From CALOCV01 sp942491955 (GTDB lineage Bacteria; Chlamydiota; Chlamydiia; Chlamydiales; CALOCV01): a DNA stretch of 64,000 nucleotides. Made by a program: the position numbers and the translations under genes. Positions 26,336-34,991 of this stretch are shown one piece after another. The stretch spans positions 139,442 to 203,441 of the forward strand of contig CALOCV010000030.1 in assembly GCA_942491955.1 (NCBI GenBank). The letters run 5' to 3'. Numbering within the stretch: the stretch's first letter is position 1; the number at the start of each line of letters is the position of its first letter. The notes below the pieces were generated by a model, which made no database searches, was not told where the DNA came from, and saw only the letters and a list, made by a program, of their open reading frames with translations.

Positions 26336-26780
26336 GGAACGGTTGCGCCAAAATAAAATGCGCTTAGCTACATTGAATGGCTCATTTGATCTTCTTCATG
26401 CAGGGCATCTACAAATCCTTTACGAAGCCTCGCAACAAGCCGATCATCTGTTGGTTGCTTTGAATAGCGACCTTTCTATTCAATCGTATAAAGGCCCTGA
26501 TCGGCCTCTGATCCCCCTAGAATATCGACTCCAAATGGTCGCCATGCTCTCTTGCGTGGATACGGTAACCTGGTTCGATGAGACCGATCCTCGACATTTT
26601 CTTTCCATAATCCAACCCGAAGTCCATGTGAATGGTGCAGAATACACAACATCGTGTATCGAAGCAGACACGATCACACACTTTGGAGGCGAGCTCTACC
26701 TCGTTGACCGTATCCCTGGATTATCGACAACGAATCTGCTCAAAAAAATCCAAAAACAAAGGAACCCATGCGTCGAATAG
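26250..26780 (+). CDS. Heptose-1-phosphate adenylyltransferase (RfaE2/HldE C-domain type)
   Basis: Nucleotidyltransferase that would activate heptose phosphate, or a related substrate, for lipopolysaccharide synthesis. The 176-residue protein has the cytidylyltransferase-fold motif NGSFDLLHAGHLQIL (HxGH), SIQSYKGPDRPLIPLEYR, and the C-terminal ISSTT-like GLSTTNLLKKI. An aspartate-rich VTWFDETDP motif is also typical of HldE C-domains. No kinase domain is attached. The ATG at 26250 lies inside the lon 3-prime end. GTG 26241 is the alternative. Chlamydial LPS is heptose-poor, so the true substrate is uncertain. Confidence 0.82.
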   Translation: MTIKTRQKNLWSVDYRKKLVPPEEWCAHRERLRQNKMRLATLNGSFDLLHAGHLQILYEASQQADHLLVALNSDLSIQSYKGPDRPLIPLEYRLQMVAMLSCVDTVTWFDETDPRHFLSIIQPEVHVNGAEYTTSCIEADTITHFGGELYLVDRIPGLSTTNLLKKIQKQRNPCVE

Positions 26781-27940
26781 GAACTCTTAAAAAGAAAGAG
26801 CAAGCAGAAATTTTTTCCCAATTTCTTCGCCAGAAAGGGATCGATCACCAAGTCGATGTTTCTCGCAATAATGATTGGGGAAGTGGCGACTATGGCACGA
26901 TCTCGTGGGTGTTTTGGATTATCGAAGAAGAAAATGCCGAGCAAGCCAACAAATGGTTTCAGCTCTATCTGACAAACCCCAATGAGTCCCCATTCCCTTC
27001 TGTTCATTCGCTCTCTCCTCCTCCTTTAGAATCCGTCGCACCGCCTCCTCCTCCTTCTAGACAGCAAAAAATTCCTCTAAGGGAGCAGCCTATGGGAGCT
27101 TTGACCTGGCTGCTATTACTAACCTGTATCGGACTTTTTTTAGTCGGGCGCTTTTATACTCCTACGTTGCCAAACGAAATTCCTCAAGGGTATCCCTATA
27201 TGGCCCTGTTCTCCTCTCCGATAAAAAAAGCCCTCCTATACGACTTTCCCGAAGCTTTTGAAATTCTCGATACTCTCGTTGACAACTATGGCATTTCTGC
27301 CCTTACCCAACCCAATCTTCTCCCCCCAGCAGGGAAAGCCTTATTGCAAAAATACCAGACAACTCCTTATTGGATGGGTGCCTATACCCTCGCTTTAGAG
27401 CACAAGACATTGAATTTTTTTTATTGGCCCATTCAAGCCCCTCTATTCGAAAAAATTTCACAAGGAGAAGTATGGCGCCTATTTACCCCTGCATTGCTCC
27501 ATGCCGATTTACTCCATCTTTTTAATATGTTATGGTTGATTGTTCTTGGCAAACAGATCGAAGCACGTCTTGGTATTCCTCGTACCCTCCTTTTTGTCAT
27601 CATCGTTGCGATTTTTTCGAATACGTTGCAGTACTTAATGAGTGGTGCCAATTTTCTTGGCTTTTCAGGCGTCCTTTGCGGTATGCTCACATTCATCTGG
27701 GTACGGCTTCGCCATACGCCTTGGGAGGGATATCAACTTCCTGAAGTGACCATTGGTCTGATGATTTTTTTCATTTTGGCGATGTTTGTTATCCAACTTC
27801 TTTCATTTTTTACAGAATTTCACAATCTTGCTAGCTTTTCCCCAGGTATTGCTAACACCGCCCACCTTTCGGGTGCTGCATTAGGAATACTCCTTGGCTT
27901 TCTCCCATTCTTTTCCTGGCGAGCAATAAAAACTTCGTAA
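26768..27940 (+). CDS. Rhomboid-family intramembrane serine protease, GlpG-like
   Basis: Cleaves membrane proteins within the bilayer. The 390-residue protein has an N-terminal cytoplasmic domain like that of GlpG (about 1-75), a Pro-rich linker, then six to seven membrane helices. The catalytic pair is Ser300 in GFSGVL and His366 in TAHLSG, preceded by HADLLHLFN, the oxyanion-side His/Asn region. That region is one residue shorter than in E. coli GlpG. A loop with YTLALEHKTLNFF separates the first two helices. It overlaps the previous gene by 13 bases. Confidence 0.88.
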   Translation: MRRIGTLKKKEQAEIFSQFLRQKGIDHQVDVSRNNDWGSGDYGTISWVFWIIEEENAEQANKWFQLYLTNPNESPFPSVHSLSPPPLESVAPPPPPSRQQKIPLREQPMGALTWLLLLTCIGLFLVGRFYTPTLPNEIPQGYPYMALFSSPIKKALLYDFPEAFEILDTLVDNYGISALTQPNLLPPAGKALLQKYQTTPYWMGAYTLALEHKTLNFFYWPIQAPLFEKISQGEVWRLFTPALLHADLLHLFNMLWLIVLGKQIEARLGIPRTLLFVIIVAIFSNTLQYLMSGANFLGFSGVLCGMLTFIWVRLRHTPWEGYQLPEVTIGLMIFFILAMFVIQLLSFFTEFHNLASFSPGIANTAHLSGAALGILLGFLPFFSWRAIKTS

Positions 27941-27950
27941 GAGACTCTTT

Positions 27951-28862
27951 ATGACCGTACGCGATCTCACTATTTTAGGCTGTTCTAGCCAACAACCCAC
28001 CCGACGACGGAACCACAACGCCTACCTCGTTCGATGGAATGAGGAGGGTTTCCTTTTCGACCCAGGAGAGGGAACACAACGCCAATTTATCTTCGCGAAT
28101 ATTGCCCCTACGACAATCACACGCATTTTCATCTCTCATTTCCACGGAGACCATTGTTTAGGCCTCTCATCGGTTCTCATGCGCCTCAATTTAGACGACG
28201 TACCCCATCCGATCCACGTCTATTATCCAGGACGTGGAAAAAAATATTTCGACCGCCTACGCCACTGTACCCAATACCACGAACACATTACCATTGTGGA
28301 ACATCCCGTCTATGAAGAAGGGCTTGTCGATGACGATGGCCACTTTCGTATTGAAGCAGCATTTCTTGACCATAGTGTCGAATGCTTGGGCTGGCGCATT
28401 ACTGAACCCGACAAACGAAAGTTTAGCAAAGAAAAACTCGATGCTTTTGGAGTGCGCGGTCCTCTTGTTCATCAGTTAAAGATCGAAGGAAAACTGACGA
28501 TGAATAACCAAGATGTCTCTTTAGATGACGTGAGTTGGATTCGCAAAGGAGACGTGCTTGCTGTTGTGATCGATACGCGAAAATGTTCTAATATTCTTCG
28601 CCTTGCTCAAAACGCCCAACTCTTTCTCTGTGAGAGCACCTATCAAGAGGAGCATGCCGATCTCGCATATCGTCACAAACATCTTACAGCGCGTCAGGCA
28701 GCAGAATTTGCAAAAAATGCAGGTGCAAAACAACTCGTTTTAACCCACTTCTCAGCACGGTATCTGCATACCAAGGGATTCCTTGAGGAAGCTCAAACGA
28801 TTTTTCCTAATACTGTTGTTGCAGAAGATATGAAACAAATTCCCTTTTTACGAGAGGAATAA
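27951..28862 (+). CDS. rnz: Ribonuclease Z
   Basis: Metallo-beta-lactamase-fold endonuclease that trims tRNA 3-prime ends. The 303-residue protein has the N-terminal LGCSSQQPTRRRNHNAYLVR, the zinc motif SHFHGDHCLGL, the exosite region, a metal-ligand Asp in VIDTRKC, and the C-terminal HLTARQAAEFA and LTHFSARY. The length fits the short bacterial form. It begins 10 bases after the rhomboid gene and is followed 8 bases later by xerC. Confidence 0.95.
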   Translation: MTVRDLTILGCSSQQPTRRRNHNAYLVRWNEEGFLFDPGEGTQRQFIFANIAPTTITRIFISHFHGDHCLGLSSVLMRLNLDDVPHPIHVYYPGRGKKYFDRLRHCTQYHEHITIVEHPVYEEGLVDDDGHFRIEAAFLDHSVECLGWRITEPDKRKFSKEKLDAFGVRGPLVHQLKIEGKLTMNNQDVSLDDVSWIRKGDVLAVVIDTRKCSNILRLAQNAQLFLCESTYQEEHADLAYRHKHLTARQAAEFAKNAGAKQLVLTHFSARYLHTKGFLEEAQTIFPNTVVAEDMKQIPFLREE

Positions 28863-28870
28863 AAAAATCC

Positions 28871-29746
28871 ATGCATCTCGAAGAGGCCTGTCAGCGTTAT
28901 CTCGATCATCTACAAATAATCCAATTTGCATCCCTCCACACATTGAGAAATTATCGATTGGATCTCTCGCGGTTTTCCCTTTTCATGGATGCAACCACCC
29001 CAATTGCTAGTATCAAACGGTCCCATATCCGCCAGTATCTCTCTTTCCTCCATGAGAAGGGCTTGAGTAAAAGAACCGTCGCACGCCATCTCGCCTCTCT
29101 TCGCTCCCTATTCCGACATGGACAAAAACAACAATGGATCCAAGAGGATCCCATGGCACTTATGGAAAATCCAAAAGTCAATAAGACCATTCCCTCAACC
29201 CTTACCTATCCACAAATCGAACGCCTTCTCAATCAACCCGATCCCTCGACTTTATTCGGTATGCGCGATAAAACCATTCTCGAACTTTTTTATAGCTCAG
29301 GCATTCGATTAAGTGAACTCGTTGGACTCAATCGGCAAGATATCGATACGGATCCATGCTGGATGTCCATTCGCGGTAAAGGGAGAAAAGAGCGCGTTGT
29401 ACCGATCACTCCACAAGCAGCGCATTGGATCATTCAATATACGTCGCATATCGAATACCCTCGCGACTCTTCAGCTCTTTTCCTCAACAAATGGGGATCG
29501 AGGATTAGTGGCCGCTCCGTCGACCGTCTTTTTAAAAAATATCTCCATATGAGTGGTCTTGTTGGATCGATCACTCCCCATTCGATTCGACACACCATCG
29601 CCACCCATTGGCTTGAAAATAATATGAATCTCAAGGTGATCCAAGAAATTTTAGGACACAGCTCCCCAAGTACAACAACGCTATACGCTAAAGTCTCTCC
29701 CCAGCTTAGTAAACAAGTCCACCAAAAACTCCATCCCCGAGGATAA
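28871..29746 (+). CDS. xerC: Tyrosine recombinase XerC
   Basis: Partner of XerD in chromosome dimer resolution. The 291-residue protein has the core-binding domain (LRNYRLDLSRFS, RHLASLRSLFRH) and the catalytic residues Arg in SSGIRLSELVGL, HSIRHTIATHWLE, LGHSSPSTT and Tyr in TLYAKVSP. The position after rnz matches CT347 in Chlamydia. It is followed two bases later by the rhodanese gene. Confidence 0.92.
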   Translation: MHLEEACQRYLDHLQIIQFASLHTLRNYRLDLSRFSLFMDATTPIASIKRSHIRQYLSFLHEKGLSKRTVARHLASLRSLFRHGQKQQWIQEDPMALMENPKVNKTIPSTLTYPQIERLLNQPDPSTLFGMRDKTILELFYSSGIRLSELVGLNRQDIDTDPCWMSIRGKGRKERVVPITPQAAHWIIQYTSHIEYPRDSSALFLNKWGSRISGRSVDRLFKKYLHMSGLVGSITPHSIRHTIATHWLENNMNLKVIQEILGHSSPSTTTLYAKVSPQLSKQVHQKLHPRG

Positions 29747-29748
29747 AC

Positions 29749-30045
29749 ATGACACAAGAAATCACCTATGAACAGTATAAAGAGTGGGAAGAGAGAGGAA
29801 TCCCCTTTCTTCTCGTCGATGTGCGTGAAACCTACGAAAGAGAACAGGGACATTTAGGCGGAAACCATATCCCCTTAGGCAACCTGCTTTTCGAAATAGA
29901 AACGTTGCAAAAAGAAACAACCATTATCTTTTACTGCCAACACGGCGCCCGAAGTCTTATGGCCGCCTCCGCCCTTTCGTTTCATCTTCCACAAACAAAG
30001 CTCTACTCCCTAAAAGGGGGGATGGCGGCACTCTCTCCATCGTAA
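29749..30045 (+). CDS. Single-domain rhodanese-like sulfurtransferase
   Basis: The 98-residue protein has one rhodanese domain: LVDVRETYEREQGHLGGNHIPLG, read in two parts, then the active-site Cys in FYCQHGARS and a C-terminal YSLKGGMAAL. It probably carries sulfane sulfur for thio-cofactor or tRNA thiolation. It belongs to the lon-to-xerC unit by spacing. A new promoter seems to follow it. Confidence 0.88.
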   Translation: MTQEITYEQYKEWEERGIPFLLVDVRETYEREQGHLGGNHIPLGNLLFEIETLQKETTIIFYCQHGARSLMAASALSFHLPQTKLYSLKGGMAALSPS

Positions 30046-30053
30046 AACCTGAG

Positions 30054-30083
30054 TTGCTTCAATATCTTTTTTTAGTATATAAT
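30054..30083 (+). promoter_or_regulatory. Probable promoter of the ABC-F gene
   Basis: TTGCTT (30054-30059) and a consensus TATAAT (30078-30083) are 18 bases apart, ending ten bases before the ABC-F start. Transcription would begin almost at the start codon, giving a very short or leaderless message. The distance makes the assignment tentative. Confidence 0.4.
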
Positions 30084-30093
30084 CACTCTCCTT

Positions 30094-31683
30094 ATGACTC
30101 TACAAATTATTTTAGACAAAATATCAAAAAGCTTCGGCAGCCGCGTCTTATTCGACGGAGTGAGCATCTCATTCCAAGAGGGTTGCCGTTACGGCCTTAC
30201 AGGTCCCAATGGAGCAGGAAAATCGACTCTTCTCAAAATCATCATGGGAATTGTCGAGGCAACAGGCGGCTCTGTCTCCCTTCCCGATCGAGTGGGAATC
30301 CTTCGCCAAAATATCGAAGACTACCACGATGTCCGCGTCATCGATGTCGTTGTCATGGGGAATGAACGCCTCTGGAAAGCCCTTCAAGAACGGGATCAAC
30401 TCTATGAAGGAGAAATGACCGATGCCGTAGGGATGCGCCTAGGAGATCTCGAAGGAATCATCGCCGAAGAAGACGGCTATTCTGCAGAAAGCGAGGCTGA
30501 AGAACTTCTCTTAGGAATGGGGATTTCTCCCGATTTCTTAGAACGCCCCCTTCGCGAAATTCCAACCGACCGCCAATTTCAAGTCCTTCTCTGCCAAGCT
30601 CTATTTGGTCATCCACAAGCTCTCCTCCTCGACGAACCGACAAACCATCTCGATATGGAATCGATCGGATGGCTCGAGCAATTTTTACACAACTATCAAG
30701 GCATCCTCATTGTCGTCAGCCATGATCGCCACTTCCTCAATGCCGTTTGTACCCATATTGCCGATATTGATTACGACACCATCATCATCTATCCAGGTAA
30801 CTATGACGACATGGTCGTTGCCAAAACCGCTGTACGCGATCGAGCAGAACACGAATCGAAGTCCAAGGAGAAAAAAGTCAAACAACTCCAAGAGTTTGTC
30901 GCGCGCTTTGGTGCAGGAACGCGTGCAAGCCAAGTGCAATCACGCCTCCGCGAAATCGAACGTCTCCAGCCACAAGAGCTCAAGAAATCGAATATCCAAC
31001 GCCCCTATATCCGTTTCATTCCAACAGAAAAAGCTCCAGGAAAAGTCGTCATCAAAGCCAATCACCTTTCGAAAGCCTATGATGGTCTTCCCGTAATCAA
31101 CGACTTCTCACTTGAAATCCATCGCGGTGATAAAATCGGTGTCATTGGTTCAAACGGTCGAGGTAAAACCACTCTACTCAAAATGCTTGCTGGCGTTTTG
31201 CCCTGTGACCAAGGTTCCATCGAACAAGGGCACCAAATGTCCCTGAGCTATTTTCCTCAAAACCATTCCGATATTTTTGAAAAACAAGAGGGGCTCACAG
31301 CCTTCGATTGGTTGAAAGCACGACGCCCCGGAATCTATGACCAAGATATCCGCAGTGTCATGGGAAAAATGTTGTTCAGCGGAGATGACGCCTTCAAGCC
31401 CATTACAGGTCTTTCCGGAGGAGAGACAGCGCGTATCATTCTTGCAGGAATGCTGCTCAGCAATCACAATTTCCTTGTCCTCGATGAACCCAATAATCAC
31501 CTCGATCTCGAAGCCGTTTCTGCTCTTGGCTGGGGATTGGAAGAATATAAAGGAACGGCCATTGTCGCAAGCCATGACCGCGACCTCCTCTCTCATTTTG
31601 CCAATAAATTAATCCTTTTTGAAGAGACGGGAATTCGCGTTTTCGAAGGAAGTCTAGACGAATACTTAGGGAAACAAGGGTGA
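30094..31683 (+). CDS. ABC-F family ATPase (YbiT/EttA-like)
   Basis: Soluble twin-ABC protein of the ribosome-associated ABC-F group, which acts on translation through the E site. In the 529-residue protein, NBD1 has Walker A GPNGAGKST and Walker B LLLDEPTNHLD. NBD2 has GSNGRGKTT, an intact signature LSGGETARI and LVLDEPNNHLD. A charged linker rich in Lys/Glu lies between them. In NBD1 the signature is unusual: PTDRQFQVLL replaces the expected LSGG-type motif. The gene corresponds to CT348 by position. Its stop overlaps the next start (TGATG). Confidence 0.9.
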   Translation: MTLQIILDKISKSFGSRVLFDGVSISFQEGCRYGLTGPNGAGKSTLLKIIMGIVEATGGSVSLPDRVGILRQNIEDYHDVRVIDVVVMGNERLWKALQERDQLYEGEMTDAVGMRLGDLEGIIAEEDGYSAESEAEELLLGMGISPDFLERPLREIPTDRQFQVLLCQALFGHPQALLLDEPTNHLDMESIGWLEQFLHNYQGILIVVSHDRHFLNAVCTHIADIDYDTIIIYPGNYDDMVVAKTAVRDRAEHESKSKEKKVKQLQEFVARFGAGTRASQVQSRLREIERLQPQELKKSNIQRPYIRFIPTEKAPGKVVIKANHLSKAYDGLPVINDFSLEIHRGDKIGVIGSNGRGKTTLLKMLAGVLPCDQGSIEQGHQMSLSYFPQNHSDIFEKQEGLTAFDWLKARRPGIYDQDIRSVMGKMLFSGDDAFKPITGLSGGETARIILAGMLLSNHNFLVLDEPNNHLDLEAVSALGWGLEEYKGTAIVASHDRDLLSHFANKLILFEETGIRVFEGSLDEYLGKQG

Positions 31684-32426
31684 TGCATTCGTCCTTTACT
31701 CGACGCCGCTTCCAACGTTTATCCAATACACTCCAACATAAATATTGTGCCCTAGCTGCAAGAGCATGCTATCTCAGCTCTCTTGACAAAGCGGAACAAG
31801 AGTATTCTCTTTTTATTCATTGGCTAGGTATCTCCCTTCCCCTTCCTACAAATAAAAAAGAGTGGGCCGATCGCTACCACTGGCATAAAGAACAATTTGA
31901 TAATCCCTATCAACCACTTCCCGATCTTCCCTCCATCCGCAAAGGAGATCGTCCCTACGCAGAACCCTCTTGGCCTGTCTCCGTTTATCTCGATAACCTC
32001 CGCTCAGCACATAATGTCGGAAGCATCATTCGCACAGTAGAAGCGTTTGGTTTAGGCACGCTCTACCTCTCTTCCTCAACCCCCGCCATAGATCACCCTC
32101 AAATTCAAAAAACCGCAATGGGTACCGAAAAAGGAGTCTCTATCGCACCCCTCTCCTCTCTTGATGACTTGCCCCGCCCCCTCATTGCCCTAGAGACATC
32201 GAATGAAGCTCCCAGCGTCTACGAATTCCCCTTTCCCGAACAATGCACCATCGCTCTCGGCAACGAAGAGTATGGATGCTCCGATGCTATCCTCTCGACA
32301 GCAGATGCCCTCGTTACGATACCCCTTCGCGGAAGAAAAAATTCTCTCAATGTCGCTAACGCCTTTGCTATTGTCGCGGCAGAAATCACCCGCCAACGCA
32401 TCTATGACAGAGAGACGATCTTATGA
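31683..32426 (+). CDS. SpoU/TrmH-family RNA 2-prime-O-methyltransferase
   Basis: SPOUT methyltransferase for a ribose in tRNA or rRNA. In the 247-residue protein the first 95 residues form an extra N-terminal part. The catalytic domain has motif 1 NVGSIIRTVEAFG with the key Arg, motif 2 IALGNEEYG with Glu, and motif 3 IPLRGRKNSLNVANAFAI, which forms the SAM-binding knot. The ATG at 31683 overlaps the upstream stop. The exact nucleotide cannot be told. It overlaps folE by four bases. Confidence 0.88.
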   Translation: MHSSFTRRRFQRLSNTLQHKYCALAARACYLSSLDKAEQEYSLFIHWLGISLPLPTNKKEWADRYHWHKEQFDNPYQPLPDLPSIRKGDRPYAEPSWPVSVYLDNLRSAHNVGSIIRTVEAFGLGTLYLSSSTPAIDHPQIQKTAMGTEKGVSIAPLSSLDDLPRPLIALETSNEAPSVYEFPFPEQCTIALGNEEYGCSDAILSTADALVTIPLRGRKNSLNVANAFAIVAAEITRQRIYDRETIL

Positions 32427-33230
32427 CAAAACATTTTTCTATTGAAGCAGCTATTTCCAAAGAAGAAAGCCTCTCTGAAAAAGCCTCTAAAACACGGTTT
32501 CCCCATCCCTATTCCCCCTCCCCCTTGAATCCAGAAGAGAAAATAGAAGGAATCGCTCACCATTTCCGCGCTATCTTAGAATTATTAGGACTCGATCTGT
32601 CCAATGAATCTCTTGAAAAAACACCTGAAAGAGTCGCTAAAATGTACGTGAAAGAGTTGTTTTCAGGATTGGATCCCAAAACTTTTCCTAAACTCTCCCT
32701 ATTTAATAATGACTATTCTTCGGAATCCTATCCCTCTTTAATCACGACATCTGCCTCTTTTGTGAGCTGCTGCGAACACCACTTCCTCCCCATCGAAGGT
32801 ATTGCCTATATCGGCTACCGCCCCAAAAACAAAATCATCGGTTTATCGAAAATTCCCCGCATCGTCGAACACTTCGCAAAAAGACCCCAACTCCAAGAAC
32901 GCCTAACAGCACAAATCGCCGATGCCCTCCTCCTTCATCTTAGAAACACCCGATGTCGCCATCCTCATCCGAGCACGCCACCACTGCGTCATCGCCAGGG
33001 GCGTCGGCCAAAACTCGTGGATGACCACCCAAGCCTTCTTGGGCGCCTTTTTCGAAGAAACGTCTCTCCGTCAAAAATTTCTTTTGGGGGAACAAGTTCC
33101 CCCAAACCCCCTACGGCCGCTAACGCGGCCTTGCGTTTATTTGCAGCTAAACATTGGCAAAGTGGGTCAAAATTGGGGGTCAGGCCTGACATTCGGACAT
33201 TTGTTCCAAATGTCCGAATGTCAGGCCTGA
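32423..33230 (+). pseudogene. folE: GTP cyclohydrolase I, frameshifted and fused to a repeat
   Basis: FolE makes dihydroneopterin triphosphate for folate synthesis. The first about 173 codons are clearly FolE: TPERVAKMYVKELFSGL, then SCCEHHFLPIEG with zinc ligands, and GLSKIPRIVEHFAKRPQLQE. Near 32938-32943 one extra base shifts the frame. The matching C-terminus (ETPDVAILIRARHHCVIARG with the third zinc Cys) continues one frame over. That frame then runs through the palindromic repeat at 33083 and the 59-bp palindrome to a stop at 33230, so the normal stop seems lost as well. As printed the zinc site is incomplete. Confidence 0.82.
33083..33130 (-). repeat. Dispersed bipartite palindromic repeat, copy B
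   Basis: This is the inverse orientation of the copy at 3872: GGGGGAAC-AA-GTTCCCCC, then GGCCGC-TAAC-GCGGCC. It lies at the 3-prime end of folE and supplies part of its altered reading frame. It is about 85% like the copy at 60271-60319. Confidence 0.72.
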
Positions 33231-33234
33231 CCCC
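33176..33234. repeat. 59-bp perfect palindrome, copy 1
   Basis: Two 28-base arms are exact inverted complements around TTC. The arm begins GGGGTCAGGCCTGACATTCG. The identical 59 bases recur at 35742-35800. Each arm itself holds an inner palindrome (TCAGGCCTGA). Both copies follow coding regions, which fits a REP-like element or a strong terminator hairpin. Confidence 0.85.
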
Positions 33235-33256
33235 AAATGCATGACCCCAAATGCAA

Positions 33257-34640
33257 TCATTGTAACAAGTGGATTATGGGGGTGTTGCCAAGGCGCCTTG
33301 CAACGTCTAATGGCGTTTCATCGTCCTTGTTTTTTTGATCTTTTTTCGCTCCGCGCTTCAATAACTCTTCCACTACATCATAATATCCACGTTGCACAGC
33401 GGTATGAAGAGGCGTATTTCCCGTTTTTACATCCACTTGATCGATACTTACCCCATGATCAAGCAAGAGTCGAATCACCTCCATGTTAGGACTTGACAAT
33501 TCCCTTCGATTACCGAATTTTTCTCTCAAAGCAATGTGCAAAGACATTCGAAAGTACCAGGGAGTCACATCGATAAGTCCTCTATCCTGAGTGTTGTCTC
33601 TTGGACAAGGCTTAGGATTGGCCTCTGCTCCTTTTGTAAAAAGATATTTCATTATTTCGATATCTTCTTTAAATATAGCTGCAAGTAAAGGAGGATCTCC
33701 TTTTGGCCCATAGTTGTTCACGTTGATTCCGGCATCAACCAGCCATTCGACAATCTCTTTATCGCCATTTCCACATGCATCATAAAGTAGAGTTAAGCCA
33801 TCTTTCTGACGAGGCCGGTTGAGGTCATCTCCCCTTTTCTGATGCAGTTCGATAAGGGCTTTTATCACTTTTTTGGGGTTTTTGGGCTCATCGTTTTCCC
33901 CAGGAAAACGGATTTTAATACCCCCATGCGCTGGAGGTGGTGCAAGATTTTCTGTAATGATTTGCTCCAATGCTGCTTTTCCGTAGGAATTGGTCAAAGT
34001 GGGATCAACCCCCTTTTCAATAAGTTTCAACACTGGATCTTCAAGACGATGCTCGATCGCCACTTGAAGAGGCGTCTTTGCAACCATACCCGATCCTTCG
34101 GAATTGCTCTTATTGATATCAGCCCCCAGATCAAGCAAACAGGAGAATAAATCGAGATACCCATATTCAAGAGATCGATAAAGAACACTTTCTCGGTTAA
34201 TCATGGCATTTTTATCAATCAACCCCTCCTTAAAAACTTGAATGAGTTCCTCTTCAGAAATAAGCCTCTCAACTCCTTTTAAAGTTATTTTTGCTTTTTC
34301 TATCCTGGTTGAACGAACGGTTAATGTTGTTTCAATGATCTTTCGAAACTCTTTCTTGTTCGGACATGTACCTTGAACAATGTTCTTGTCTTTCAGGAAA
34401 TTCCAGAAATTTTCTCTATTTATTTCTTTCTTTCTTCAAAAGCAATGCGAAATAAACGGCCAATCAATGTCAACGTCTCATGATAAAGAACTTTTGTCTT
34501 GGGATCGTAATAAAGGTAGGTTTTCCCCCACCAATGCGAAATTTTCTCTTTTCCAATCGAAACATCATTCCAACTTTTAAATTGAACCTGATTCCAGTCT
34601 TCGATTTTTTTCTTTCCCTACACTCTGGTTTCATTTTCAT
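33257..34640 (-). pseudogene. Ankyrin-repeat protein, 5-prime part broken in two places
   Basis: The intact 3-prime frame (to TTG about 34222) gives 321 residues with about six ankyrin repeats, e.g. TPLQVAIEHRLEDPVLKLIE, LLYDACGNGDKEIVEWLVDA and TPLHTAVQRGYYDVVEELLK. Reading further upstream, the same frame stays open without a start to near 34430. Another frame covers about 34430-34605, and an ATG at 34640 lies in a third. Joined by one-base shifts at T7 (34605-34611) and near 34425-34436, they give one protein of about 460 residues, with a Trp/Tyr-rich N-terminus (DWNQVQFKSWNDV, HWWGKTYLYYDP). It is probably a former secreted host-interaction protein. Confidence 0.72.
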
Positions 34641-34722
34641 AGCGATTTTTTTATCCTAAAGACTCATTGTATCACAAATACACGGCCATTTTCCAAGACA
34701 ATTTGGCCGTATCCACCAAATA

Positions 34723-34886
34723 ATACCAATTCCGGTAAGAAAATGCATAAAGTGGATTCAGGATTTTTTTGCGAAATTTGTTTTGGAGATCGCAGCAAAC
34801 TCTTGTGAGTTTGCAAGATAGAAAAAAACAGATTGCGCAAAAGAAGATGAAGATCAATTTGTGCACTTTCTTACCGGAATTGGTAT
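34723..34886. mobile_element. MITE-like element, copy B (164 bp)
   Basis: This is the inverted copy of 17698-17859, with the same terminal repeats ATACCAATTCCGGTAAGAAA and TA at the borders. The interior differs from copy A by only a few bases, so both moved recently. The 350-bp gap at 34641-34991 holds nothing else that I can see, apart from the ribosome site of the next gene. Confidence 0.8.
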
Positions 34887-34991
34887 AAGACCCATTAACG
34901 GCCAAAAAAAATGTTGAGGCTTAAACTTTACCTTGCTTTTCCATTTCCATTTTTTTATGGTTGTCGTTTCGACTTCTTGCAAGGAGATAAG

